A DNA stretch of 64,000 nucleotides from Nitrospira sp. CR1.3. GTDB lineage: Bacteria > Nitrospirota > Nitrospiria > Nitrospirales > Nitrospiraceae. Below are positions 37,053 through 44,122 of this stretch, in pieces. The DNA lies in NCBI GenBank assembly GCA_014055525.1, contig WIAH01000010.1, forward strand, positions 79,844-143,843, written 5' to 3'. The stretch's first letter is position 1. Every line of letters starts with the position of its first letter. The notes beneath the pieces were generated by a model. The model saw nothing but the letters and a program-made list of their open reading frames with translations, was not told the origin of the DNA and made no database searches. The position numbers and the translations under genes are program-made.

Positions 37053-37283
37053 ATGAATCATCCTCATGTCACGGTCGATGCGTACGCCGGCTATAAAGGA
37101 GAAGAGACGCCTCGATCCTTCGCCTTCGAAGGAGTGAGCCATCGGGTGACGGAGATCGTCGATCGGTGGTATACCGATTCCTGCAGCTATTTTCGCGTGG
37201 ACGCAGATGATGGACAGCGCTACGTGCTGCGCTACCATCTCGACGAAGGACAATGGGAGTTGGTGATGCAGGACCGCGCGTGA
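37053..37283 (+). CDS. Small conserved protein of unknown function (76 residues)
   Basis: A short soluble protein. The central sequence (IVDRWYTDSCSYFRVDADDG, then QRYVLRYHLDEGQWELV) resembles a widespread family of about 60-80-residue proteins with the pattern VDRWY...YFKVRADDG..Y.LR.D...WEL, presumably a small beta-barrel-like fold; no function is known to me. It is divergent from fumC and ends 58 bp before the hsp20 stop, with a bidirectional hairpin between. It is easily missed because longer frames overlap it. Confidence 0.75.
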   Translation: MNHPHVTVDAYAGYKGEETPRSFAFEGVSHRVTEIVDRWYTDSCSYFRVDADDGQRYVLRYHLDEGQWELVMQDRA

Positions 37284-37311
37284 AAAAGGCCCGCCAGGGA
37301 GGCGAGCCTTT
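37284..37311. terminator. Bidirectional terminator between the 76-residue gene and hsp20
   Basis: AAAGGC at about 37286-37291 pairs with GCCTTT at about 37306-37311, with an inner GCC/GGC stem. The plus-strand gene stops at 37283. On the minus strand the hairpin is followed by TTTTT, so it best serves hsp20. Confidence 0.6.
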
Positions 37312-37341
37312 CGTTGGGCTCGGGGGAATGCCGGGCGAGGG

Positions 37342-37791
37342 TCAGGCCACCTTCACATCAATGGCCTTGGGCTTCATCCGCTCTGTCTTAGGCAGATGCA
37401 GGCTTAGCACTCCATCCTTATACTCCGCCTTGACCGCACCTTCGTCGACGGATTCCGGCAGCGTAAAGCTCCGGACAAAACTTCCGTACGACCGTTCGAC
37501 TCTGTGGAACTTCTTGCCCTTCTCCTCTTTTTCCTGGCGACGCTCACCTTGCAACGTGAGCACGCCGTCTTCGACCGTCACCTTGACGTCCTCTTTCCTT
37601 ACCTCCGGCAACTCCGCCTTGATCAAATACTCGCCGTCGGTTTCGCTGATATCCACTGTCGGCATCCAGTCGGCCACAGTCAATGCTTCCTTCCCGCTGG
37701 TTGCGCGTGCCGCGGGGCGGGCGAATACACGATTCAATCGTTCCGACATGTCTTCCAATTCGCGAAACGGATCCCATCGTACGAGTGTCAT
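37342..37791 (-). CDS. Small heat shock protein, Hsp20/alpha-crystallin family
   Basis: A 149-residue ATP-independent chaperone that holds unfolding proteins. The alpha-crystallin domain spans about 40-135 (MPTVDISETDGEYLIKAELP, DVKVTVEDGVLTLQGER) and ends in the conserved YKDGVLSLHLPK. N-terminal RWDPFRELEDM is the class A-type start. An AAGGAGGAGG leader precedes the ATG, and a sigma-32-like promoter lies about 80 bases upstream, so heat induction is likely. Confidence 0.95.
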   Translation of the reverse strand: MTLVRWDPFRELEDMSERLNRVFARPAARATSGKEALTVADWMPTVDISETDGEYLIKAELPEVRKEDVKVTVEDGVLTLQGERRQEKEEKGKKFHRVERSYGSFVRSFTLPESVDEGAVKAEYKDGVLSLHLPKTERMKPKAIDVKVA

Positions 37792-37868
37792 AGGTAGACC
37801 TCCTCCTTGACTTGTATTTTGTTATAGGCTCTGGCGCTGCGCCGGCTTCAACTGCCTTGAAAACTAGA

Positions 37869-37893
37869 TAAATCGGGCCAGAGATAAGTCAAG
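37869..37893 (-). promoter_or_regulatory. Sigma-32 (RpoH)-like heat-shock promoter for hsp20
   Basis: On the minus strand, CTTGA (37889-37893) is followed after 11 bases by CCCGATTTA (37869-37877). This fits the CTTGAAA / CCCCATnT heat-shock pattern with one change in the -10 and a spacer at the short end of the known range. It lies 78 bases before the ATG. Confidence 0.6.
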
Positions 37894-37928
37894 AGGTCCG
37901 GGAAGGCGGAGAACACGGCGGAATCTTC

Positions 37929-39065
37929 TTAGATGCGTTCGTCGAGCGGGATGTAAGGACGGTCATGTTCGCCGGCGTAAATCTGATCCGGCCTGAACAG
38001 CTTATTCTCCCTCAATTGCTCTAGCCAGTGGGCAAGCCAGCCCGACACCCTCGCCATGGCGAAAAGCGGGGTGAACAAATCCACATCGATGCCCATTTTG
38101 TCGTAAATAATCCCCGAGTAGAAATCGACGTTGGGATAGATCCCCTTCTCATTTAGAAGTTTCCCTGCAACACGCTCAACCTCCTGAGCAACCTGATACA
38201 ACGGTGAGGATCCGCATTCCCTGAACAACCTCTCGCAGATGGACTGCAAGATGACGGCCCTGGGATCCTTGACTTTGTATACGCGGTGACCGAAACCCAT
38301 CAGTTTGTGTTTATCGCGAAGCCTCCCTTCGACGAAATCCTTCGCTCGATCAGGCGTGCCGATTTCCTTCAGCATTTGCACGACTTCCTCGTTCGCCCCT
38401 CCATGCAGAGGACCCTTGAGCGACCCGATGGACGAGGCCACGACCGTATAGGGATCCGCAAGTGTGGACGCCGTGACCATACCGGTGAACGTCGAGGCAT
38501 TCATCGTGTGCTCGGCATGGAGAATCAAACAATCGTCAAACGCGTCGGCCCAGACAGGGTGGGGAGCCGATTCCGTCAGCATGTAGAGAAAGTTTTCGCT
38601 GACTCCCAGATCGTCGCGCGGTGTAATCGCTTCGTCGCCGCGCCGCAACCGCGCCCAGGCCGCGACAATTGTCGGCAGCTTCGCGACAAGGCGGACGGCG
38701 GACCAGTAGTTGTTCTCCACATCCTGTACGTTCCGCCCGGGGTAGAACATGCCGAGCGCTGCGACCGCAGCCTGCAAAGCATCCATCGGATGACCGTGCT
38801 CCGGCAAACACTTCATCATGTCGAGGATCGTAAACTTGACGCGCCGATGGTGGATGATGTCTTCCGTCCATTTCATGAGTTGGGACTTCGATGGAAGATG
38901 GCCGAAGAGCAGCAGGTAAGCCGTCTCGAGATAGGAAGACTTCGCGCAAAGATCCTCGATTCGAATACCCCGGTATTCGAGAACGCCACGAACGCCATCT
39001 ACGTCGCTGATCGCGGACTTGGCTGCTGGAACACCGGCAAGACCGGGCATGAAATCGTGAGGCAT
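37929..39065 (-). CDS. gltA: Citrate synthase
   Basis: A 378-residue enzyme condensing oxaloacetate with acetyl-CoA. I start it at ATG 39065 (MPHDFMPGLAG); the frame extends upstream without homology. Catalytic landmarks are the first His in ILHAEHTMNASTF (about 210), the second His in GPLHGGANEEV near 245, GFGHRVYK near 295 and the Asp in YPNVDFYSG near 345. It belongs with the shorter hexameric-independent type II/Bacillus-like forms. There is no clear ribosome-binding site before the ATG. The upstream region is shared with a divergent plus-strand gene. Confidence 0.95.
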   Translation of the reverse strand: MPHDFMPGLAGVPAAKSAISDVDGVRGVLEYRGIRIEDLCAKSSYLETAYLLLFGHLPSKSQLMKWTEDIIHHRRVKFTILDMMKCLPEHGHPMDALQAAVAALGMFYPGRNVQDVENNYWSAVRLVAKLPTIVAAWARLRRGDEAITPRDDLGVSENFLYMLTESAPHPVWADAFDDCLILHAEHTMNASTFTGMVTASTLADPYTVVASSIGSLKGPLHGGANEEVVQMLKEIGTPDRAKDFVEGRLRDKHKLMGFGHRVYKVKDPRAVILQSICERLFRECGSSPLYQVAQEVERVAGKLLNEKGIYPNVDFYSGIIYDKMGIDVDLFTPLFAMARVSGWLAHWLEQLRENKLFRPDQIYAGEHDRPYIPLDERI

Positions 39066-39136
39066 AGGAATTTCGCTCGTTAATCGCGCGCGTCTATCAT
39101 ATATGCGTATATGGCGCCGGCCGGCCCGTTCGCATC

Positions 39137-39412
39137 TTGAAATCACCTGATTCGGTTGGCATACTGGCTTCAGTCGTGAAGCGGAGGCTGTCCATACCGC
39201 ACCTGCTGCCGGCCCTGGTCCTTGTCGGGCTGCTCGTCCTCATTTCCGCCCTGCTATTTTCCGGGCAATCCAGCGAGAGACGGATGACACTTGCAACCAC
39301 GCCTGTCGGCACGAGCACGTTGAGCCACGACTTACCTCAGCCGAATCCTCCGGATAAACTTCCCGCAGACCATCCCGCCTCAAGCACGATAGGTCGACAG
39401 GAGGAGAGGTAA
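39137..39412 (+). CDS. Small single-pass membrane protein, unknown
   Basis: Up to 91 residues from TTG 39137, or 78 residues from GTG 39176; neither start has a strong ribosome-binding site. A hydrophobic segment (HLLPALVLVGLLVLISALLF) near residues 22-41 looks like a membrane anchor, followed by a Pro/Thr/Ser-rich tail. The stop lies 3 bases before the next gene's start, and the ribosome-binding site of that gene sits in its last codons, which argues for a real coupled pair. Confidence 0.45.
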   Translation: MKSPDSVGILASVVKRRLSIPHLLPALVLVGLLVLISALLFSGQSSERRMTLATTPVGTSTLSHDLPQPNPPDKLPADHPASSTIGRQEER

Positions 39413-39415
39413 CGC

Positions 39416-39799
39416 GTGAAGGCAATCCTTTATGCGTTGCTCGCCGGCGCGATCATCCTGAGCATCGTGAGCCATGCCAAGGGCGACGATGAATTGCTGA
39501 TTTTCGCCGTGGTCAGCGAACCGCCTAAAGACAAGTCCCGCGTGGCAGTGAAAGCCTCGATCAACGACTCTGCATCCGACACCAGGCTCCTGGCCTCCGA
39601 AAACATCATGAACAACCTGGTCTGGAAAAAACTGGAAATCTGCCATGCACTTCGCGTCGAAGGAACCAAGGCCGCTGACGGATACAAGGTCCTCACCGTG
39701 CGGGTCATCGATGCGAGCATGCTGCCGATGACGCTTCAATCCATTGCGGGAGATTGTCTCATCAAGAAAGCCATTGAAATCGCGCCCCTGGTGGATTGA
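39416..39799 (+). CDS. Secreted protein of unknown function
   Basis: 127 residues from a GTG start with GGAGGAGAGG just upstream. The N-terminus is a signal peptide (ILYALLAGAIILSIVSHAKG). The mature part of about 105 residues mixes strands and helices (DDELLIFAVVSEPPKDKSRVA, ICHALRVEGTKAADGYKVLTVRVI) with two cysteines; I know no matching family. It forms a two-gene unit with the membrane protein before it and converges with a zinc-ribbon gene 9 bp downstream. Confidence 0.65.
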   Translation: MKAILYALLAGAIILSIVSHAKGDDELLIFAVVSEPPKDKSRVAVKASINDSASDTRLLASENIMNNLVWKKLEICHALRVEGTKAADGYKVLTVRVIDASMLPMTLQSIAGDCLIKKAIEIAPLVD

Positions 39800-39808
39800 C
39801 CGCCTGGG

Positions 39809-40210
39809 TCAGTTCGAGCGGCAATCGGAACAACTGGTGGGTTCTTCCGGCGCATCACATTCTTCCCCTGTCAATGGAAACAACTGCTCGCAGATCCCGC
39901 AGGTTCGAATCTCGAAGTAGGCCGTGCCCTGTTGATCGATGTCCGTCGGCAACAGCAGTTCAAACGGGTCATACCCGATCACGGCGCCATCGGCAAACTT
40001 GACGACGGCAAGGCGGTCATTGAAGACTTCAAACGTGGCTTCCTGCCCTTTTCGATCGATGAGGTGGCCGAGCACAAAAACCGGCTGGCCCTTTCGTTTG
40101 ATCCGGAGGTCGCGCAGAGTACGCTGAGTGGCTGTCGCGCAGGAAAACTGGCCGCTTGAGCTGGTGCCGACGATGGGCATGACGAAGAGCTGAGACAACC
40201 TACTACTCAA
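39809..40210 (-). CDS. Uncharacterised protein with a C-terminal cysteine-rich (zinc-ribbon-like) end
   Basis: Up to 133 residues; ATG 40180 is an alternative start giving 123. The middle contains VFVLGHLIDRKGQEATFEVF and VVKFADGAVIGYDPFELLLP, probably a small beta-rich domain. The last 35 residues have the CGIC...CDAPEEPTSCSDC pattern, enough cysteines to hold one zinc. No signal peptide is visible. It is divergent from the ArsC/Spx-like gene. Function unknown. Confidence 0.6.
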   Translation of the reverse strand: MSSRLSQLFVMPIVGTSSSGQFSCATATQRTLRDLRIKRKGQPVFVLGHLIDRKGQEATFEVFNDRLAVVKFADGAVIGYDPFELLLPTDIDQQGTAYFEIRTCGICEQLFPLTGEECDAPEEPTSCSDCRSN

Positions 40211-40276
40211 GCATGTATCATAGGCGTAAAAATGTCGTCAAGTCGTCCGACGAAACGCCGACAAAGGAGTCCGAGC

Positions 40277-40627
40277 ATGGCCGATGTCATCATTTATGAA
40301 AAGCCCACCTGCTCGACCTGTCGCCAGGCCGTGCAACTGCTCAAGGAGAGCGGCGCGACGTTCACGGCGGTCAACTATTACACCACCCCCTTCACCAGAA
40401 CGCGCCTGAAAGCTCTGCTCAAGAAGGCGAAACTGTCCCCGAAAGACGTGCTGAGAGTGAAGGAAGATATCTATAAGAAGCTCGGGCTCGCGAAGAAGGA
40501 ATTGTCCGATGACGCATTGCTCGATCTGATGATCGAATATCCCGATTTGCTTCAGCGTCCGATCGTCGAGAAGGGAGAGAAGGCCCTGCTGGCGAGGCCG
40601 GCCGAAATACTGAAGCGCATCCTCTGA
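40277..40627 (+). CDS. ArsC/Spx-family thioredoxin-fold protein
   Basis: A 116-residue protein. The ATG at 40277 has AAGGAG 8 bases before it, and the protein starts MADVIIYEKPTCSTCRQ with a C12-x2-C15 pair. The downstream ALLKKAKLSPKDVLRVKE, LIEYPDLLQRPIV-like segment and EKALLARPAEIL are family landmarks. Glutaredoxin-linked ArsC arsenate reductases have a single N-terminal Cys plus a conserved Arg triad; the CxxC here is more like Spx or the uncharacterised YffB/Spx-like group. I see no arsenic genes nearby, so arsenate reduction is unproven. Confidence 0.85.
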   Translation: MADVIIYEKPTCSTCRQAVQLLKESGATFTAVNYYTTPFTRTRLKALLKKAKLSPKDVLRVKEDIYKKLGLAKKELSDDALLDLMIEYPDLLQRPIVEKGEKALLARPAEILKRIL

Positions 40628-40665
40628 GGCGCCCGTTCGTCAGATCGAGATCGACCAATCGACCT

Positions 40666-41970
40666 TCATGAGTATTCGCCACTGGCGACGATTCTTCCGG
40701 AATTGCATGAAGAACGGCGAGCCGGTTCCGAGGCGACGGACCCGCGTTTGACAACGTTGCCCCCCGTCGATTTTGCTTCATACAATGCGCGATAGGCTGC
40801 CTTGAGGACCAGACCTACGGAGGCGGTTTCATCGATTTGTTCCGCGACACCAGCGCTCACCGTAACAGGCAACCGGCAATCCGTTGCTCCCATCTTACTC
40901 CTTTCGCGAGCGTCCTCGCGCACACGGTCGCGACCACACAGGATGAGCGACGTCGATTCGACCATTTTTCTCAGCGTTTCCAGCGCCGCAAGTGTTTCTA
41001 CGGCCGAATGATTGGGAAACAGTAGAGTCAATTCCTCCCCGCTCACCCGAAAGACGCGTCCGCCCCGGCAGGAGGCCTGCACTTTTGGAGCGATTAGTCT
41101 GAGAATCTGCTCACCTACAGTTTTCCCATACACATTCATGTGGAACTTCAATTGGTCGACCGCCAGCACGGCGAGGGAGAATCTTTTTCCTAACTGTCCG
41201 ATCGCTTCATCGTAGGCCGGCCGTCCGGCAATCCCCGTGAGTTCATCCCGATAGGTCCGTTGATACGCGGACTGAAGCAAACCGAGAAACAAAGTCAACC
41301 CTCCCGCCGCAAAGAAGTTTGTCGGGTGCCAGCCGTACCGTTCGCCGTGGTACGCCACAAATATCGCGGCGAGCGTCCAGAACGACCCGGCCTCGAGCGG
41401 GTCACGGCGCAGAACAAATCGGACAAGATAAATCGCGGCCGCGACGCCAAAGGCAAGAAGGGCCGGCTGTGGAATCGGGGTCCATTCGGCCGTGAGCCGG
41501 CTGACAAAGGCCTGTTGAAATGCCGCGGCGATATCCGGTCGTTCAGGATGGCACAGCCAGAGAACCATGAATGATTCCGCCAGGACAAGGATGACATAGC
41601 CTGCGGCGCGACGGATTGAGACGGCATCCTCCTTAAGAAGCGAGAGAGCGAGAAAATTCAGGGGAAGCAGAAACGCGGTAACGGCAAGAATCGGGTGGCT
41701 CATTGCCGCGGGCCCGGCGCCGGTCGTCGAAAACGTACTCACCGCCCGGTCGGCCAATGCGAGAATCAGAAATGAGAGAAGAACGCGCGTACTCGACAGC
41801 AGCCACCCGAACGCGAGCCCGAAAGCGAGCACGATGTAGGGAATTGCCGAAACCGGCTGTTGCATCCAGGGAGGAAGTCCGCCGGGACGCAGGAATCCCA
41901 CGGCGGCAAGCAGCACAAGTCCGCCGGGAAAAACAAAGGCAAACGTAGATCTCCCAACCACTCCTGGCAT
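40666..41970 (-). CDS. Membrane-anchored GGDEF-domain protein with a divergent active site
   Basis: A 434-residue protein. Residues 1-255 contain about six to seven hydrophobic segments, so the sensor part lies in the inner membrane. The GGDEF domain (about 258-410) begins YRDELTGIAGRPAYDEAI. The signature loop is SGEEL instead of GG(D/E)EF, the usual ND of the substrate loop reads NV (FHMNVYG), and no RxxD inhibitory site precedes the loop. It may be weak or inactive as a diguanylate cyclase, acting instead as a binding protein. It converges with the ArsC/Spx-like gene. Confidence 0.85.
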   Translation of the reverse strand: MPGVVGRSTFAFVFPGGLVLLAAVGFLRPGGLPPWMQQPVSAIPYIVLAFGLAFGWLLSSTRVLLSFLILALADRAVSTFSTTGAGPAAMSHPILAVTAFLLPLNFLALSLLKEDAVSIRRAAGYVILVLAESFMVLWLCHPERPDIAAAFQQAFVSRLTAEWTPIPQPALLAFGVAAAIYLVRFVLRRDPLEAGSFWTLAAIFVAYHGERYGWHPTNFFAAGGLTLFLGLLQSAYQRTYRDELTGIAGRPAYDEAIGQLGKRFSLAVLAVDQLKFHMNVYGKTVGEQILRLIAPKVQASCRGGRVFRVSGEELTLLFPNHSAVETLAALETLRKMVESTSLILCGRDRVREDARERSKMGATDCRLPVTVSAGVAEQIDETASVGLVLKAAYRALYEAKSTGGNVVKRGSVASEPARRSSCNSGRIVASGEYS

Positions 41971-42168
41971 AGCCGTAGCTGATCTGCCAGAACTGTACCA
42001 GCCGGGCCATCGAACGTCCGTGACGGCTCAGCTACCTCCCGACAAAATCCCTTCTAGGTGGCTGTGTTGGAAAGGACGAACCGGCAGGTCTTGCTTGATT
42101 CACTTGGAAGGGACAGGAATGGTGGCGCGCTGAACACCACTCGCACAGCAACGTACCATCCATGAGGA

Positions 42169-43368
42169 TCATGAAACGGGATCAGGCTTAAATTGCAGGG
42201 TACCGGATTGGCTCACGCATACGGCAGTCACTCCGCCCAGGACCTGCAGTAAGAGGTCTCCCGCCACCTGGCGTCGCCAGCCACGGAGAAGAGGCAGATC
42301 CACCTCAACACCTTTCTGTTTTCCATCGACGAGCGCCTGGATATCGGCACTGGTGGCCAGAAGCGTCGGAGCGATCTCGGCTTCCGCGGCACGGGCTTTG
42401 AGAACGGCCTGGAGTAATTCCACAACACCGGTGGATTCAGGTTCTGGCTTTTTCTCAAGAGGAATCTGTGGCCAGGACGAAGGAGGCAAGGCCAGCGCCG
42501 CCGTAACCGTCCTCAGAAGATGTTCGCCATTGCGGTCGACTTCCGAGGCATGCACACCCCGCAACCCTCGCAGTTCGTCCAGCGTTCTGGGCGGATGACG
42601 GGCGAGCTGCAGTAAAACTTCATCTCTGAGTACGCGTCCGCGAGGCACGTTCCGGCGTTTCGCTTCGATCTCGCGCCAGGCCGCAAGCTCGCGTAGCACT
42701 GCCGCGTACTTCGGCTTAAGACTGTCCCAACCTCGGATCCGCTGGTAGCGCTCAAGCGGTTCGCGGCTCTTTTCTCCGACTGCGCTTTCCAAGCGGGCGA
42801 ATTCTTCACGCGCCCACTCCAACCGCCCCATCGTATTGAGCCGTTTCTGTAAATAGGCATGAATCGGCAGCAGAAAATGAACGTCCTCGGCTGCATACGC
42901 AATTTGATCTCCGGAAAGCGGCCGCGCGCTCCAGTTCGTAAACGTATGGGCCTTGGCCAACTTGGTCCCGTTGATGCGTTGCACGAGATTGGCGTACGCC
43001 ACTTGGGCCCCAAACCCCAACATCGCAGCGGCGATCTGTGTGTCGAAAAACGGCTTCGGAATCTGTCCGGCGTGGTGCGCGAACAAATCCAGATCCTGCC
43101 GGCCGGCGTGCACGACTTTCTCCACTCGTGGATCGCAGATCAGTTCCCAGAAGGCATCGAGCGGACCATCGGCCCGGACCGTCGGAAAATCGATGACCGC
43201 CGATACCTCCTTCGTCGCGACCTGAATGAGCTCCAACTTGGGCACGAAGCTGTCCTCCCCGACGAACTCCGTGTCGAGCGCCAGCACCGGGCTGGCGCGA
43301 AGCTCGTCGCAGAGTTTTTCGAGCGCAGGACGACTTGTGATGTAACTGGACGCGGTCAGTGTGGCCAC
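42169..43368 (-). CDS. rnd: Ribonuclease D
   Basis: A 399-residue DEDDy 3'-5' exoribonuclease that trims tRNA and other small RNA ends. ExoI is LDTEF (D32, E34), ExoII lies around HAGRQDLDLF and ExoIII is YAAEDVHFL, with the Tyr of DEDDy. An HRDC nucleic-acid-binding domain follows at about 215-290 (RDEVLLQLARHPPRTLDELRG). The C-terminal 100 residues are less conserved. It follows the J-domain gene by 7 bp. Confidence 0.95.
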   Translation of the reverse strand: MATLTASSYITSRPALEKLCDELRASPVLALDTEFVGEDSFVPKLELIQVATKEVSAVIDFPTVRADGPLDAFWELICDPRVEKVVHAGRQDLDLFAHHAGQIPKPFFDTQIAAAMLGFGAQVAYANLVQRINGTKLAKAHTFTNWSARPLSGDQIAYAAEDVHFLLPIHAYLQKRLNTMGRLEWAREEFARLESAVGEKSREPLERYQRIRGWDSLKPKYAAVLRELAAWREIEAKRRNVPRGRVLRDEVLLQLARHPPRTLDELRGLRGVHASEVDRNGEHLLRTVTAALALPPSSWPQIPLEKKPEPESTGVVELLQAVLKARAAEAEIAPTLLATSADIQALVDGKQKGVEVDLPLLRGWRRQVAGDLLLQVLGGVTAVCVSQSGTLQFKPDPVS

Positions 43369-43375
43369 ACGAGCC

Positions 43376-44008
43376 TCATTCCGCGGGGCTGTAGGGCCGA
43401 TCCGGAGGTTTCATCGGCTCGGTATTGCTCAGACTGAGATACTCTTTCAGGAACTGATACGCCTCGAGCATCCGGCGCAGTTCCGGCTCGGAACTGCGAT
43501 CCCCCTGGTTCGCGTCAGGATGAAGTCTTTTCGCCTTGTGACGAAAGGCCGTCGTGACGTCGGCGAGTGAACAACCGAATTCCACGCCCATGATGGCATA
43601 GGCATCTACTGCATTGTTCACCCCACCGGAGCTTTGAGAGAAGTCTCCCCCGCCCCCGCCCGCCGCTTTCAGCATGTCGGCGAGATTGATTTTTCGGCGG
43701 CGGCGGCGCGGTCGCTCTCTGATCTCACTGTCGAGATCGTCCCAGCGATCCTCTACGAATTCGAGGCGCGACTCGAGCCGCATGGCACCGGACAGATCGC
43801 AGATCTGCTCCAGTTCCTCCTCGATCTGCAACAGCGACTTCACGATCTCGTCCAGGCCTTGCTCGACGCGAAAGAAACTGTCGACTCGCTCCTGCATCAT
43901 GGTGTCCACCGCACAATCCATGCTCTCCTCCGTTTTCGCGCGGAGCGAGCCGATCCGTTTTTGCATGCCGTTCCGAAACTTGACATATTTACCGGCAGAA
44001 AAGGGCAT
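43376..44008 (-). CDS. J-domain (DnaJ-like) protein with N-terminal coiled coil
   Basis: A 210-residue cytoplasmic protein. Residues 30-100 are acidic and helical with coiled-coil character, then a run of Arg/Lys (RPRRRRRK, 99-106) and a Gly-rich linker. A C-terminal J-domain spans about 133-195 with the HPD loop at 163-165 (RLHPDANQGD), which would stimulate a DnaK-type Hsp70. The order is reversed from DnaJ, where the J-domain is N-terminal. It lacks the zinc and substrate domains. It is directly coupled to rnd (7 bp). Confidence 0.85.
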   Translation of the reverse strand: MPFSAGKYVKFRNGMQKRIGSLRAKTEESMDCAVDTMMQERVDSFFRVEQGLDEIVKSLLQIEEELEQICDLSGAMRLESRLEFVEDRWDDLDSEIRERPRRRRRKINLADMLKAAGGGGGDFSQSSGGVNNAVDAYAIMGVEFGCSLADVTTAFRHKAKRLHPDANQGDRSSEPELRRMLEAYQFLKEYLSLSNTEPMKPPDRPYSPAE

Positions 44009-44122
44009 CGCACTCCAACCGGTTCACGAGACACGGCATTGTAGCATAGGCTGCTCGGCTGCCAGAAGCGGGATCGTGGCGCCGCACCGGAAGATTTGCG
44101 GTGTGGAATCGATCGCTGTCGT

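Noticed and set aside
36969..37253. N-terminal extension of fumC to 37253
   Set aside because: The extra residues have no fumarase similarity and run through the divergent 76-residue gene; ATG 36968 has a ribosome-binding site.
39797..39820. Short GACC/GGTC hairpin between the converging genes at 39.8 kb as a terminator
   Set aside because: Only a 4-5-bp stem that overlaps the stop codon, with no T-run; too weak to call.
40277..40627. Arsenate reductase
   Set aside because: The fold is right, but the N-terminal CxxC is more like Spx-type proteins and there are no arsenic-resistance genes nearby, so I left the substrate open.
42011..42168. Possible riboswitch before the GGDEF gene
   Set aside because: Short GC stems can be drawn, but I could not find the conserved core of a c-di-GMP or other known riboswitch.
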